Shown here: one piece after another, positions 7,735 to 15,856 of the stretch
Numbering within the stretch: position 1 is the first letter of the stretch
Layout of the letters: each line of letters begins with the position of its first letter
Assembly: GCA_021795235.1 (NCBI GenBank)
Contig: JAJYPP010000024.1
Coordinates: 1 to 40,666 of the forward strand
Length of the DNA stretch: 40,666 nt
Source of the DNA: a bacterium
Lineage (GTDB): Bacteria > Chloroflexota > Dormibacteria > Aeolococcales > Bog-877
Direction: 5' to 3'
Program-made: the position numbers and the translations under genes
The notes under the pieces: generated by a model
Databases searched by the model: none
Told to the model about the DNA's origin: nothing
What the model saw: the letters and a program-made list of their open reading frames with translations, nothing else

Positions 7735-8075
7735 GTGTCCAGGTTGAACCGCTTCCTGCCGAACCGGTACACGTTGACCACGTCGCGGTGGGCTGCCAAC
7801 ACCAACCAGCCGACCGGCGATGCCTGGGCGGGATCGAAACGCCACGGAGCGTCCACGGAGTCCAAGAAGAAGTCCACGACGGCGTTCTAGAGGACATGGG
7901 TAGGCGCTCATTTCGGCCACCGTCGCCGCAACTGATTGAGCAGACGGCCAAGCACCTTCCCGGCGACCTCCTCGCTCGCCACCGGGTCACCCGCGACGAG
8001 TCGGCTGTGCTGATCCACGAGCACGGCGGGATCCGACTCGGCGAGGTTCTCGCTCGTGTGGTCGGAGGCGCCCAC
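7735..8075 (-). pseudogene. Broken sigma-70-family RNA polymerase sigma factor
   Basis: Reading the minus strand from GTG at 8075, one frame gives DPAVLVDQHSRLVAGDPVAS, GRLLNQLRRRWPK, then two in-frame stops (TGA, TAG) within 24 bases, then NAVVDFFLDSVDAPWRFDPA and SPVGWLVLAAHRDVVNVYR. This order resembles a sigma-70 region-2 family: acidic start, LRRRxP, AVxDxLLDY, RFDPAxxS, GWL, RDVxNxxR. The C-terminal DNA-binding region is missing where the element left-end repeat begins. Two stops plus truncation make it non-functional. It was probably cut by the integration or by later loss. Family assignment is by pattern only. Confidence 0.55.
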
Positions 8076-8209
8076 ACCCGCCCCTTCCAGGTCCTATCGC
8101 TACGTGCGACGGTCAATCGTCGCGCAGCGAGGGTGTGCTCGGCTGGACGGCACGCGGACACGGGGGCGGGGCGGCACGGGTGGGCTGCGTCGCCCGACCA
8201 AGATGGCGG

Positions 8210-9592
8210 TCATCTGGTGCCCAGATAGACTCCTCGTCGCCCTGGGCATGGGTGCCCGTAAGGGTCCTTGTGGGCGCGCAACGAGGCGTTACGCTTGGTG
8301 TGGCAGAGCTCCTTGCCGCAGCGGGTGCATTGGTAGAGGTGAACGGGCGCGCTGGCTGTCCGCAGCGGTGATCGCCGAAGCCCGGTTCGCCAGCCGATCG
8401 GATTCCGGCTTTGGGGCTGGGCACGGAGGGGACCGTGGGCCGAGAACTCGATCGGGTGGCGAGGCCTGAACGGTGTCGTCGTCACCCGCAGACCCGCGAT
8501 CTTGTCGACCCCGTAGGTGCGATGCCCTCCGCCGTCGGTGCGCTCGACGTGAAGCAGGAGCCGCCCGGCGCTGCTTTGGCGAAGCGAGTAGGGCTCGATG
8601 CGCCGCCAGCTTCCGTCGTAGAGAAGGTCGACGCAGAGGTGGTTGGTCGCGGCGAAGCGGACGGTTTCCAAGGGAACGCCAGCCCGCCAGGTAGCGACGG
8701 TGGGCGGCGGCGACCAGGCCGCCTCGTCGGCGCCGACTGGCAAGGGCGGGAGCTGTTCGAACTCGGCCGTGCCCTCCAACCACGCGAACATAAGGGGGAG
8801 TTCTTCGAGGAATCCCTCGAACGGCGGCAGGGCGGGTAGCTGGTGGCCGAGCATGACCGACCAATCGGCCTCCAGGGCGGCGATGAGGGGCGAGCCGACG
8901 AAGTGGGCGGCGACGGGCACGTCAATACCCTTGGCGGCGCACTTCTCGGCGAGGGTTCGGCGGATCACGTCGGGGTAGAGCCGCAGGTCGTTGCGGCGGA
9001 ACAGGTTGATGATGTCGTAGAGATCCCGGGGCCGAGCTCGCTGGGCCATAGCCCGGATCTTCTCGGCGAAGACCTCCTCGAAGGAGTAGCAGCGCACTCG
9101 TCCGGGGAGAGGCCCGTCGGGATAGGGGTGGGCGATGTCGCGCAGCATGGGCGGACGGACCACTGTCTCGTGGGCGGAGATGTCGAGCTTTACCCTGGCC
9201 GGCTCCGGGGTGCGACGGGGACCAATGTAGTACACGCGGCCCTCGACCGATAGTCCGTCGGGGCGCGCCCGCAGCAGGGGCGGCCGGGACGAGAAGTCGA
9301 TGCCAGAGGCCTCATGGACCCGGTCGAGCACCCCTTCTAGGAGGGGCTGGATCTGCTCGGCCCGGTGGGGACCGGCTGGAAGAACAGTGAAGTCGAGATC
9401 CTCGGAGAAACGGTAGGTCTCGATGTAGCACTTCTTGAGGCAGGTACCGCCTTTGAACACCCATTGGTCGCCCAAAACGGGATCGGCGCCGATGCCCCAG
9501 AGCAGCCAGCCCAGCACATAGTCCTTCTCGATCACCTCCTCGGTGAGCTGCCACTCGCCGACCCGCTCGACGATGTCGGGGCGGCCGATCAC
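8210..9592 (-). CDS. AbiEii-family nucleotidyltransferase toxin with WYL-like and zinc-ribbon C-terminus
   Basis: Encodes 460 residues. The N-terminal nucleotidyltransferase has EKDYVL (22-27), VFKGGTCLKK (45-54) and RFSEDLDF (61-68), matching the GGTxLxK and SEDLDF motifs of AbiEii toxins, followed by a YSFEEVFAEKIRAM helix. After about residue 300 come a WYL-like segment (321-373, with RRIEPYSLR and RTYGVDKIAGL) and a C-terminal zinc-ribbon-like tail (Cys 422, 425, 430, 449). AbiEii proteins are usually about 300 residues, so this is an extended form. The start is GTG at 9592, overlapping the AbiEi stop as GTGA; a longer open frame upstream is a shadow of AbiEi. AbiE systems act as type IV toxin-antitoxin or phage-abortive modules. 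Confidence 0.87.
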   Translation of the reverse strand: MIGRPDIVERVGEWQLTEEVIEKDYVLGWLLWGIGADPVLGDQWVFKGGTCLKKCYIETYRFSEDLDFTVLPAGPHRAEQIQPLLEGVLDRVHEASGIDFSSRPPLLRARPDGLSVEGRVYYIGPRRTPEPARVKLDISAHETVVRPPMLRDIAHPYPDGPLPGRVRCYSFEEVFAEKIRAMAQRARPRDLYDIINLFRRNDLRLYPDVIRRTLAEKCAAKGIDVPVAAHFVGSPLIAALEADWSVMLGHQLPALPPFEGFLEELPLMFAWLEGTAEFEQLPPLPVGADEAAWSPPPTVATWRAGVPLETVRFAATNHLCVDLLYDGSWRRIEPYSLRQSSAGRLLLHVERTDGGGHRTYGVDKIAGLRVTTTPFRPRHPIEFSAHGPLRAQPQSRNPIGWRTGLRRSPLRTASAPVHLYQCTRCGKELCHTKRNASLRAHKDPYGHPCPGRRGVYLGTR

Positions 9593-10425
9593 CAGCCGCC
9601 TCCCGGCGGACCCAGGGCGACGTTGACCCGGAGCCCCCATCGGCGAACGATCCGCCCGGGGTCCTCGACGGAAGGATCGAGCTTGGCCAATCCGCTGCTG
9701 CGCCGAGCCAGGCACGCGTCGATCAGCCGAGCGTCATCCTCGCCCGTGTGTTCCAAAAGGTAGCCGAGCCGCTTGAACACAGTCCAATTGCCGAGCCGGT
9801 CGCCGTAGCTGACCAGCTGCCCGTCGTCGCGATGCTCGCTTCGCATATACTCGCCCACCACATCGACCACGGTTCGGATGCCACCGCCCAGCCGTGGGTC
9901 GTCGAGCACGTCGATCACGGTACGGGAGGGGTTCGACACCGCCACCTTGTTCTGGCCCCGCCACACTGACACCGTGCCGAACAGGGCCGCGGAATCCCGG
10001 ACTGTCAGGTGAAATGGGATGCCCTGGATCTCCTCGTCACGGTGGCGGACCCGTCGAGCGGTGACCACAAGCAGAGTTCGGAAGGCCTGCTCGGTGAGAT
10101 CCCAGTGCTCACAGGCACTCCATCCGCCGACGTAGCACGGGCTGAACAGTCGGTGGGCGACGACCCATGGGTCTTCCACCCACTCCCCGGAGCGGCGAGC
10201 GTCCAACGGGACGGTCACGTACAGGCCGCGCCGCACCCGGGAAAGCCATCCCCGCCTGGCCAGGTAGACCAAGAGCTGGCCCGCTTCGTCGTGAGCCACT
10301 CCCAGGATGCGGGATGCCTCCGCCACGTCGAAAGCGCCACGGGCGTGACGGTGCAACTCCTCAAGAAGGGCCCGGTTTTGCTGGCCGATCCCGGCGCCAC
10401 ATGTTCGAGGCGAAGAAACAGTCAT
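9589..10425 (-). CDS. AbiEi-family antitoxin
   Basis: Encodes 278 residues of the AbiEi family: an N-terminal winged helix (FDVAEASRILGVAHDEAGQLLVYLARRGWLSRVRRGLY, residues 32-69) and the AbiEi C-terminal domain with WVVAHRLFSPCYVGGWSACEHW and the central SRTVIDVLDDPRLGG. In AbiE systems this protein represses the operon and neutralises the toxin without direct binding. It overlaps the toxin gene by four bases. TAAGCT (10,433-10,438, minus strand) lies seven bases before the ATG and there is no ribosome binding site. CTACCGGTAG sits just upstream and is a candidate operator. Confidence 0.9.
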   Translation of the reverse strand: MTVSSPRTCGAGIGQQNRALLEELHRHARGAFDVAEASRILGVAHDEAGQLLVYLARRGWLSRVRRGLYVTVPLDARRSGEWVEDPWVVAHRLFSPCYVGGWSACEHWDLTEQAFRTLLVVTARRVRHRDEEIQGIPFHLTVRDSAALFGTVSVWRGQNKVAVSNPSRTVIDVLDDPRLGGGIRTVVDVVGEYMRSEHRDDGQLVSYGDRLGNWTVFKRLGYLLEHTGEDDARLIDACLARRSSGLAKLDPSVEDPGRIVRRWGLRVNVALGPPGGGW

Positions 10426-10447
10426 CTGGTAGAGCTTACTACGCTGT

Positions 10448-10466
10448 TGACCTACCGGTAGATCGG
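10448..10466. promoter_or_regulatory. Palindromic site upstream of the abiE-like operon
   Basis: A CTACCGGTAG palindrome, with further CTACC/GGTAG half-sites around 10,426-10,466, overlaps the expected promoter of the AbiEi gene. AbiEi antitoxins repress their own operon by binding inverted repeats, so this is a plausible operator. Confidence 0.35.
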
Positions 10467-10619
10467 AGGCGTAGAAACCTCATCGCGATGCTGGCTGCGA
10501 CGCCTCAAGTCGCATCCGTCGAGTAGGAGGCAGGGCCCCTACCGAGCGCGCCGGAAGTGGTAGCCTTTGACTGGGCCGCCTTGCCCCGGTGCTGGTGAGG
10601 TTCGCCGGGCCGCCATCCA

Positions 10620-10757
10620 GCGTCGCCTTCAGGTCTTCCCGTCCTGGGAAGTAGAGTCCGGCATGGTCCGCCAACACTCGCTCCGATCTCAATTCGCTTC
10701 CGAGGCACTCCTTCGTGACCGCGGGCGTTCGTGCCAGTGGGCCCCGGTTGTTGTCAG
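10620..10757 (+). repeat. Dispersed repeat, diverged copy R3
   Basis: Shares both ends with R2 (GCGTCG-CTTCAGGTC at the left and CCCCGGTTGTTGTCAG at the right) and has nearly equal length (138 versus 139 bases), with a diverged middle. Its last bases include the stop codon of the acetyltransferase gene on the minus strand. Confidence 0.6.
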
Positions 10758-11356
10758 ACTCGATCGTGCGGTTCGGCGCGGGGATGTCCACCCGGACCGC
10801 CACCCTCGTACCAGTCAGGGGCGAGGATCGCCATGAGATGGGCATCGACCCAGTCGCCGTTCCATAGCAGTGCGTGCCGCTTGGTGCCCTCATGGACGAA
10901 ACCCAGTTTCTCGTACACGTGGCGGGCCCTTGGGTTGAACGCGTAGACCTCCAACTCGATCCGGTGCAGGCCGACCGATTCGAACGCGTGGGCGAGCACA
11001 AGCCTGGTGGCCCCGGTGCCGAGCCCACGGCCGAAATAAGTGGGGCCCACAAGGAGGATCCGGAATCCGCAGGAGAGGTTATCGCGGTTCAGGTCGTTCA
11101 GGACGACCTCTCCTGCCCACTCGCCAGTTGCCTTCTCTATGATCGAAAGGTCAAGCCTATCGTCGTAGTCGGCCCTAGAGCGGTACCACTCCTCGAGCTC
11201 CTCCAATCTGGGAGGTGGCTGGTGGGTGCCGGTCAGCCGGAGGGTCTCTTCGTGCAGTCCAGCGAGTCTCGCCGCGTCGGCTATTTGGACTGGCCGTAGG
11301 ACTACCAGCCTACCCTCAAGGGTTGGCTTGTCGGCGAAGGAGACGACCGATGTCAC
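10754..11356 (-). CDS. GNAT-family (RimJ/RimL-type) N-acetyltransferase
   Basis: Encodes about 200 residues of a GNAT acetyltransferase: LRPVQIADAARLAGL at the N-terminus, a central WAGEVVLNDLNRDN strand, GPTYFGRGLGTGATRLVLAHAFE (acetyl-CoA binding, RGLGTG) and HRIELEVYAFNPRARHVYEKLGF near the end, the usual N-acetyltransferase finish. The substrate may be an antibiotic or a protein terminus; not shown. I prefer GTG 11,356, with CATAAT six bases upstream; a longer start at 11,389 is possible. The stop lies in repeat R3. Confidence 0.85.
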   Translation of the reverse strand: MTSVVSFADKPTLEGRLVVLRPVQIADAARLAGLHEETLRLTGTHQPPPRLEELEEWYRSRADYDDRLDLSIIEKATGEWAGEVVLNDLNRDNLSCGFRILLVGPTYFGRGLGTGATRLVLAHAFESVGLHRIELEVYAFNPRARHVYEKLGFVHEGTKRHALLWNGDWVDAHLMAILAPDWYEGGGPGGHPRAEPHDRV

Positions 11357-11363
11357 TGAGTAA

Positions 11364-11867
11364 TTATGCCGAGTATCTGTACGTGCCACTCAGTAGCGTC
11401 AGCACCTGGAGTTCCCGGTCGACGGGCTCCGCCGCTTTCCCTGAGGGATTGCTGATCTGGCTGGCAGCCGGCTGGCTGAGGCGCTCTACCTCGGCGGAGA
11501 ACCCCGATTGGAGCGCCACGAAGAGCCTCTTAGTTTGCCCTCGGTCCCCGCCAGGCGCCGATCGGCTGCCAGGTCTGCCGTCGGCCGGGTTCGACAAGTC
11601 CACTTGCTGACCTCGACGGTGCTCCGCACCAGGCCCCGGGGAAGCGCCTGTAGGTGGACCCTTCCGCTGGGACCTGACCAGCGCGGGACCGGGTTGGAGG
11701 TGGGCTGCGGCGGTCTTGCCCGCGACCTTCTTACTGACGACGTACTCCTCGCCGTGATCGGGGCCGCTCGGCTCGGCGCACACGCAATTGGACGTGCCGC
11801 CCTTGGGACAAACCGCGCTCCTGGTCCCTGGGCGAACGTCGCCGACCGCCGTCCGGTCGGAGTTCAT
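11364..11867 (-). pseudogene. Possible degraded DUF6788-like remnant
   Basis: One minus-strand frame contains SNCVCAEPSGPDHGEEYVVS followed by KKVAGKTAAAHLQPG, which vaguely resembles the CxCxxGxxHGPYxYLSxKVxGKTxxxxLP pattern of short proteins associated with transposons (DUF6788-like). The rest of the frame looks like low-quality coding sequence. This is a weak call; it could be chance in high-GC DNA. Confidence 0.25.
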
Positions 11868-11987
11868 CCGCTCGGAGTTCGCCGGGGTCTGTCCCCTGGG
11901 CCTCCCCAGTTGGAGCTAGCTGTGGTCAAGACTATGGTCAGCCGCTCCAGCGTCGGCGCTAGCTCGTATGGACTTGAGATCAAGAAC
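11390..11987. other. Right end of the outer integrated unit
   Basis: Apart from the weak DUF6788-like frame, I see no gene. At 11,921-11,940 GTGGTCAAGACTATGGTCAG resembles the paired motifs in the left-end repeats. The tRNA CCA end begins at 11,988. Confidence 0.45.
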
Positions 11988-12063
11988 TGGTGCCGAGGGG
12001 CGGGATCGAACCGCCGACACCGGGTTTTTCAGACCCGTGCTCTACCAACTGAGCTACCTCGGC
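11988..12063 (-). tRNA. tRNA-Phe (anticodon GAA), CCA encoded
   Basis: On the minus strand the 76 bases form a complete cloverleaf: acceptor GCCGAGG/CCTCGGC with discriminator A and encoded CCA, D-loop AGCTCAGTTGGTAGAGC, anticodon stem CGGGT/ACCCG around CTGAAAA (anticodon GAA), and a T-arm with GGTTCGATCC. It is the integration target of the element array to its left: its 3' half (from the CCA to the anticodon loop) recurs at 7,452-7,497 and 4,934-4,979. Confidence 0.98.
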
Positions 12064-12461
12064 TTGGGTCCAGTGAGATCAGATCGCAAGACGAGAGGCT
12101 ACCAGACAATCCCTATGTGTCGGCTGGCCGCTTGAGCGCCAGGGCACCTCGCCCGAGGAGGGGTGGGTGAGCCGAGGTTGGAGACCGGCCACGGAGACCA
12201 TACCGGAGCGACACCACCCGCCGTGACCTTCAGACGTCGCCCCGCCCGGTGCAGATCACCCGGCCGGATCGGTCTCGACTTCCCGGGCGTGGCGATCCCC
12301 ACTGCGCCGCCCGGGCTGATCTGGCAGCGTCCTCACGCCGCCCGGTAAGGGCTTCTCCAGGATCGGGGCTGGCTCTTAACCCGGTCGGTCGCCTTTGGGG
12401 GGGGGGCACGGTCTGCACCCCGAGCTGGGGGCCGGCCGCCCCTTGGTCGCCTTGGCGCCAC
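12064..12461. other. Non-coding GC-rich stretch
   Basis: No gene is supported. It begins with the tRNA-Phe upstream flank and contains a run of ten G at 12,397-12,406. Open frames here have no family resemblance. Confidence 0.4.
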
Positions 12462-13718
12462 TCAGGCGATGTCAGGTACAGCAGGTGCGCCGGTGCGCGC
12501 AGCCGCGATGATCACAAACGGTGGCACGTGCACATAGGCGGTGGTGCCCTCAGGCGCGACCGCTGCAAGTTCTGGGGCCAGGGTGGGCTCGGCTACCTCC
12601 ACGATCCGGCAACCTAGAGATGCTGCTTCGGTGAGGTAGGCACCCAAGGGTCGATGGAAGTCTGGCGCGTAGCGCCCGGGTATCTCGTAGGCAGCAGAGT
12701 ACTCGTAGACCGCGACATGGCCGCTCTGCGACCATGTCCGCCTGGCTTGCTCAAAACAAGGGTGGGTCAGGGAGAAGACGAACAGGCCTCCAGGGCGCAA
12801 TGTCTCGACGCAGTGACGCAGGGCAGTCCGCCAGTCGGAGATAGCCATGAACACCATGTTGGCAACTACGAGATCGCATTGCGAGTCGAGGCCAAGCGTC
12901 TGGCAGAGGTCAGCCTGGTGGTAATCGATGCCTTGCCCCTGCTCCCGTTCCCGGTCCAAGCAATACTCGTACAGACTCGGTGCGGGCTCCAGCCCTATCA
13001 CCCGGGCTCCGCGAGTGGCCAGCATGCGGCTGAAGTAACCCTGGCCACATCCCGCGTCGAGGATCGTCTGCCCCGAAACGTCTCCCAGCATTCGAAGGAC
13101 GGTGGGATTGAGCAGATGGCGCTTCTCAAAGTCTCCGTCCGGGTCCATGGACGCCAGGACCTGGTGAGGCATCGAGCTCCACTGGGAGATCGTGTTCGTT
13201 GCGGAGAGCGCAGTCGGCGAGCCGATGGAGTGCCCTTCGTCTGGGCCGTCCCTGACCTTGAGGAGGCCCAGCTCAGTGAGCAGACTGCTGGCGTAGCTGG
13301 CCAGCTTCAGGTGGGGCAGCACTTCCAGCGACGTCCAGCTGACCGCCGTGGTCTCGTCGCCATCCGGGGTCGGCTCTCCACCTACTGCGCGGGCATCGAA
13401 CACGGTCGAGACGTAACTGCAGAGGTCGCCGTTGGAGTACTGGACATCGTATGTGGGGCCACCGACGACGGCACGAATCCCACCCAGCTCGACCTCTAGG
13501 CCAGTCTCCTCTAGGACTTCGCGCTTAGCCGCCTGGATGGGGGACTCACCAGGCTCGACGGCTCCGCCGATAGTGCTCCAGACACCACCCTCAGCCTGCT
13601 TGACCAGCAAGAGCTGGTCAAGATCATTCCACACCAGCACGGATACTCCAGGGAGCAGCAGCCGCTCATGCCCCAGCAGCGCGCGTAGGCGGGCGACGTA
13701 GTCGGACATCGGAGGCAC
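12462..13718 (-). CDS. NUDIX hydrolase-class I SAM methyltransferase fusion
   Basis: Encodes a 418-residue two-domain protein. Residues about 20-150 form a NUDIX domain with a full box (GGAVEPGESP...REVLEETGLE, 51-75). Residues about 190-400 form a class I SAM methyltransferase: motif I ILDAGCGQGYFSRML (219-233), acidic ribose contact GLEPAP, then DLVVANMVFMAI and LRPGGLFVFSLTHP. NUDIX enzymes hydrolyse nucleoside-diphosphate-linked compounds; the fusion suggests sequential chemistry on, or sanitation of, a modified nucleotide or metabolite, but this is inference. The frame is continuous, so the fusion is real unless the sequence has an error. GTG 13,718 has TAGACT (13,725-13,730, minus strand) six bases upstream. 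Confidence 0.85.
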   Translation of the reverse strand: MPPMSDYVARLRALLGHERLLLPGVSVLVWNDLDQLLLVKQAEGGVWSTIGGAVEPGESPIQAAKREVLEETGLEVELGGIRAVVGGPTYDVQYSNGDLCSYVSTVFDARAVGGEPTPDGDETTAVSWTSLEVLPHLKLASYASSLLTELGLLKVRDGPDEGHSIGSPTALSATNTISQWSSMPHQVLASMDPDGDFEKRHLLNPTVLRMLGDVSGQTILDAGCGQGYFSRMLATRGARVIGLEPAPSLYEYCLDREREQGQGIDYHQADLCQTLGLDSQCDLVVANMVFMAISDWRTALRHCVETLRPGGLFVFSLTHPCFEQARRTWSQSGHVAVYEYSAAYEIPGRYAPDFHRPLGAYLTEAASLGCRIVEVAEPTLAPELAAVAPEGTTAYVHVPPFVIIAAARTGAPAVPDIA

Positions 13719-13730
13719 TTGCTCAGTCTA

Positions 13731-14287
13731 TGGCGCGGTGCCAGTAAGCCCAGTAGCTGACATACCGGGGCCGGGCGGCGCAGCCATCGCGCCGATGGTC
13801 AAGCGTGAGAGGTTCTGGCGCTCAGGCGTGGGGAATGCCGCGCATTGATGTCTCCGCTGACTCCCGCGTCAGCAAACAAGCCGGGAGGCGACAGCGGCCA
13901 GCGTCCACCAAGCTCTGGGGCCAGGGCTGTGAGCCGATACTTCGCTCCTGGTGCGCGCACGCGCATCGACTGTGGCGACTGGCAGGAGCTCAATCCGACT
14001 TACGCTGTGTGCCGCGGCTCGCGGAGGCTGGTCGGCGCAGGGGCCCGTCGTCCAAGGGTTGCTGCCGGCGGGAGCGGCGGTCGGCTCTGGGTCGGCGCGT
14101 GCGCCCGCCCAGCTGTCGAGGCGAGGCGGAAGAAGATCCGGCCCAAGCCCATTCGCACGCGCGGAGGTGTCGTGTTGGGGGGAAGGCCGGGCGCCTTGTC
14201 GATACGATGACAGCCGCGGGGGAGGAGCCCGGTGTGGCCAACTGGAGGAATGCGAATGGACCTAGGTCGTGCGTCGGTGAGCGCGAG
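13731..14287. other. Non-coding stretch upstream of galE
   Basis: A long open frame continues upstream from galE, but its translation is R/A/G-rich without family resemblance, and galE proteins start at the dinucleotide-binding motif. I see no RNA gene fold that I can name. Confidence 0.4.
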
Positions 14288-15283
14288 ATGAGGGTCCTTG
14301 TGGTTGGAGGCGCTGGCTATATCGGCAGTGTGGTCACTCGCAGCCTCCTTGCCGAGGGGCACGAGCCCGTGGTGCTGGACAGTCTGGCGACCGGGCACCG
14401 GGATGCGGTGCCATCAGGAGTTGAGTTCCTTCACGGGGATATCTCGGAACGCTCGGCTCTGAAGTCGGCCATGAGCCACAGCGTGGATGCGGTCATGCAT
14501 TTTGCGGCACGCTCCCTGGTCGGAGAGTCTGTGCTCAGGCCTGAACTCTACTGGACGACCAACGTGGGTGGAACACGGCACCTGCTGGATGCCATGCGGG
14601 AGGCGAACGTGCGCCGCCTGGTCTTTTCCTCTACGGCGTCCACCTACGGACAGCCCGAGGTGGTGCCGGTGGACGAGTTGGCCAGGGTAGACCCGACCAG
14701 CCCCTACGGAAGCTCAAAGCTCGCCGTCGACCTGATGATCAGGGATGAGGCAGGAGCCCATGGGCTGGGGGCAGTGAGCCTGCGCTACTTCAATGTCGCC
14801 GGAGCGGTCTCAGGGGCTGGAGAGCGACACCAACCTGAGACGCATCTGGTGCCAAACATCCTGCGGGTGGCGGCTGGCTTGGATCCTGAGGTGACCCTGT
14901 TTGGTGACGACTATCCAACTCCTGACGGCACCTGCATCCGCGACTACGTCCATGTCGAGGATCTGGCCGCCGCTCACCTGTTGGCGCTACAGTCCATTGA
15001 GACCGTAGATCCGGGGGGGGCCGGCACCCACCGCATCTTCAACCTGGGGAACGGGACCGGGTTCTCCGTGGCCGAGGTGGTGGAGAGCGCCCGCCGCGTG
15101 ACGGGTAGGCCGATTCCCGTGCGAATCGCTCCGCGGCGGGCGGGAGACCCGGCGGTGCTGGTGGCATCAAGTCGGCGGATCCAGCAGGAGCTCGGGTGGC
15201 AACCGCGCAAGCCGGGCCTCGACCAGATCGTGGGAGACTCCTGGCGATTTCTCAAGGAAGTCGAATTGGGCCGCAGCGCCTGA
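14288..15283 (+). CDS. galE: UDP-glucose 4-epimerase (GalE-type, SDR superfamily)
   Basis: Encodes 331 residues of an extended short-chain dehydrogenase: NAD-binding VVGGAGYIGSVVTRSLL (6-22), VMHFAARSLVGESV, the catalytic Ser/Thr region FSSTASTYG, and the YGSSK motif with the YxxxK pair. C-terminal features (RYFNVAGA, LFGDDYPTPDGTCIRDYVHVEDLA) match GalE. The reaction interconverts UDP-glucose and UDP-galactose for polysaccharide synthesis, which fits the Wzm/Wzt exporter further right. The start is the ATG before RVLVVGG; the frame is open further upstream but that part is not coding-like. A hairpin follows the stop. Confidence 0.92.
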   Translation: MRVLVVGGAGYIGSVVTRSLLAEGHEPVVLDSLATGHRDAVPSGVEFLHGDISERSALKSAMSHSVDAVMHFAARSLVGESVLRPELYWTTNVGGTRHLLDAMREANVRRLVFSSTASTYGQPEVVPVDELARVDPTSPYGSSKLAVDLMIRDEAGAHGLGAVSLRYFNVAGAVSGAGERHQPETHLVPNILRVAAGLDPEVTLFGDDYPTPDGTCIRDYVHVEDLAAAHLLALQSIETVDPGGAGTHRIFNLGNGTGFSVAEVVESARRVTGRPIPVRIAPRRAGDPAVLVASSRRIQQELGWQPRKPGLDQIVGDSWRFLKEVELGRSA

Positions 15284-15304
15284 CGCGGTGGGTGGCATTC
15301 CAGA

Positions 15305-15324
15305 GGGGTGTCAAACGACACTCC
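15305..15324 (+). terminator. Hairpin after galE
   Basis: GGGGTGTC and GACACTCC pair (one G-T) around an AAAC loop, 21 bases after the galE stop. There is no T-run, so termination efficiency is uncertain. Confidence 0.4.
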
Positions 15325-15518
15325 CACGGGGGGACCAGCCGGGGTTCTCGCTGTGGGCGTAGCCGATGCAGTCACCCCCGGCATCAAGCGGAGTCCGTTG
15401 CGCCGGCCGTCTCCGGCCTGCCCGCCGCGGGCCGCCGGGCCGATCAGCCCGGGTAACCGGGCACGGCTGGTCGCCATGGCCTCCGGCATCCGGGTAGCGG
15501 CGTGGTTAACTGGCCTCT

Positions 15519-15704
15519 GTGCTCAGACTCGCTCGCCTGCCCCGCCTGTACCTCGCTCTGGCGGCGGCGGCAGTCTTCTTGGTGGCGCTCGGGCTCTCCT
15601 GGACCCAGGGCGCTGACCACCTCTGGGTTCAAGGGGTGGCCATGGTCCTCGCGCTAGTCTCCTGCCTCCTTGCCTGGCTGGCCGCCGGCGACCGCCGGAG
15701 GTAG
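15519..15704 (+). CDS. Small two-helix membrane protein
   Basis: Encodes 61 residues with two hydrophobic helices (LYLALAAAAVFLVALGL, about 10-26, and VQGVAMVLALVSCLLAWLA, about 37-55), a short linker and a basic C-terminus (GDRRR). No family is recognised. It starts with GTG; TTAACT ends seven bases upstream, resembling the leaderless starts in this window. It stands alone between galE and the cold-shock gene. Confidence 0.6.
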   Translation: MLRLARLPRLYLALAAAAVFLVALGLSWTQGADHLWVQGVAMVLALVSCLLAWLAAGDRRR

Positions 15705-15856
15705 TGCAGGCCGGCTCTGGTGGTGATCGGGATGAGTTCGCTCGTCCCCGGCTCTGATCTCCCAGCCGGGGTGTTGCCCATCGGGGATGCGGACCCGGTT
15801 GTGGTAGAATTCAGGACGCCTCGCGCTCAGTTTGCGGGGCCGTTCGACGCCGCTTC

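Noticed and set aside
8210..9715. Longer form of the AbiEii gene starting at 9,715
   Set aside because: The first 41 codons would overlap AbiEi by 127 bases and are low-complexity; the GTG at 9,592 overlapping the AbiEi stop is the normal layout.
1277..10757. Integron-like attC sites for the 122-bp repeats
   Set aside because: I looked for the GTTRRRY core ending and an imperfect palindrome. GTTGTTGTC does not fit, and no integron integrase is visible.
11508..12170. 220-codon plus-strand open frame across the tRNA
   Set aside because: Its translation runs through the antisense of tRNA-Phe, a common false-gene signature.
13805..14287. 161-codon extension of the galE frame upstream
   Set aside because: GalE proteins begin at the dinucleotide-binding motif; the extension has no resemblance to any domain.
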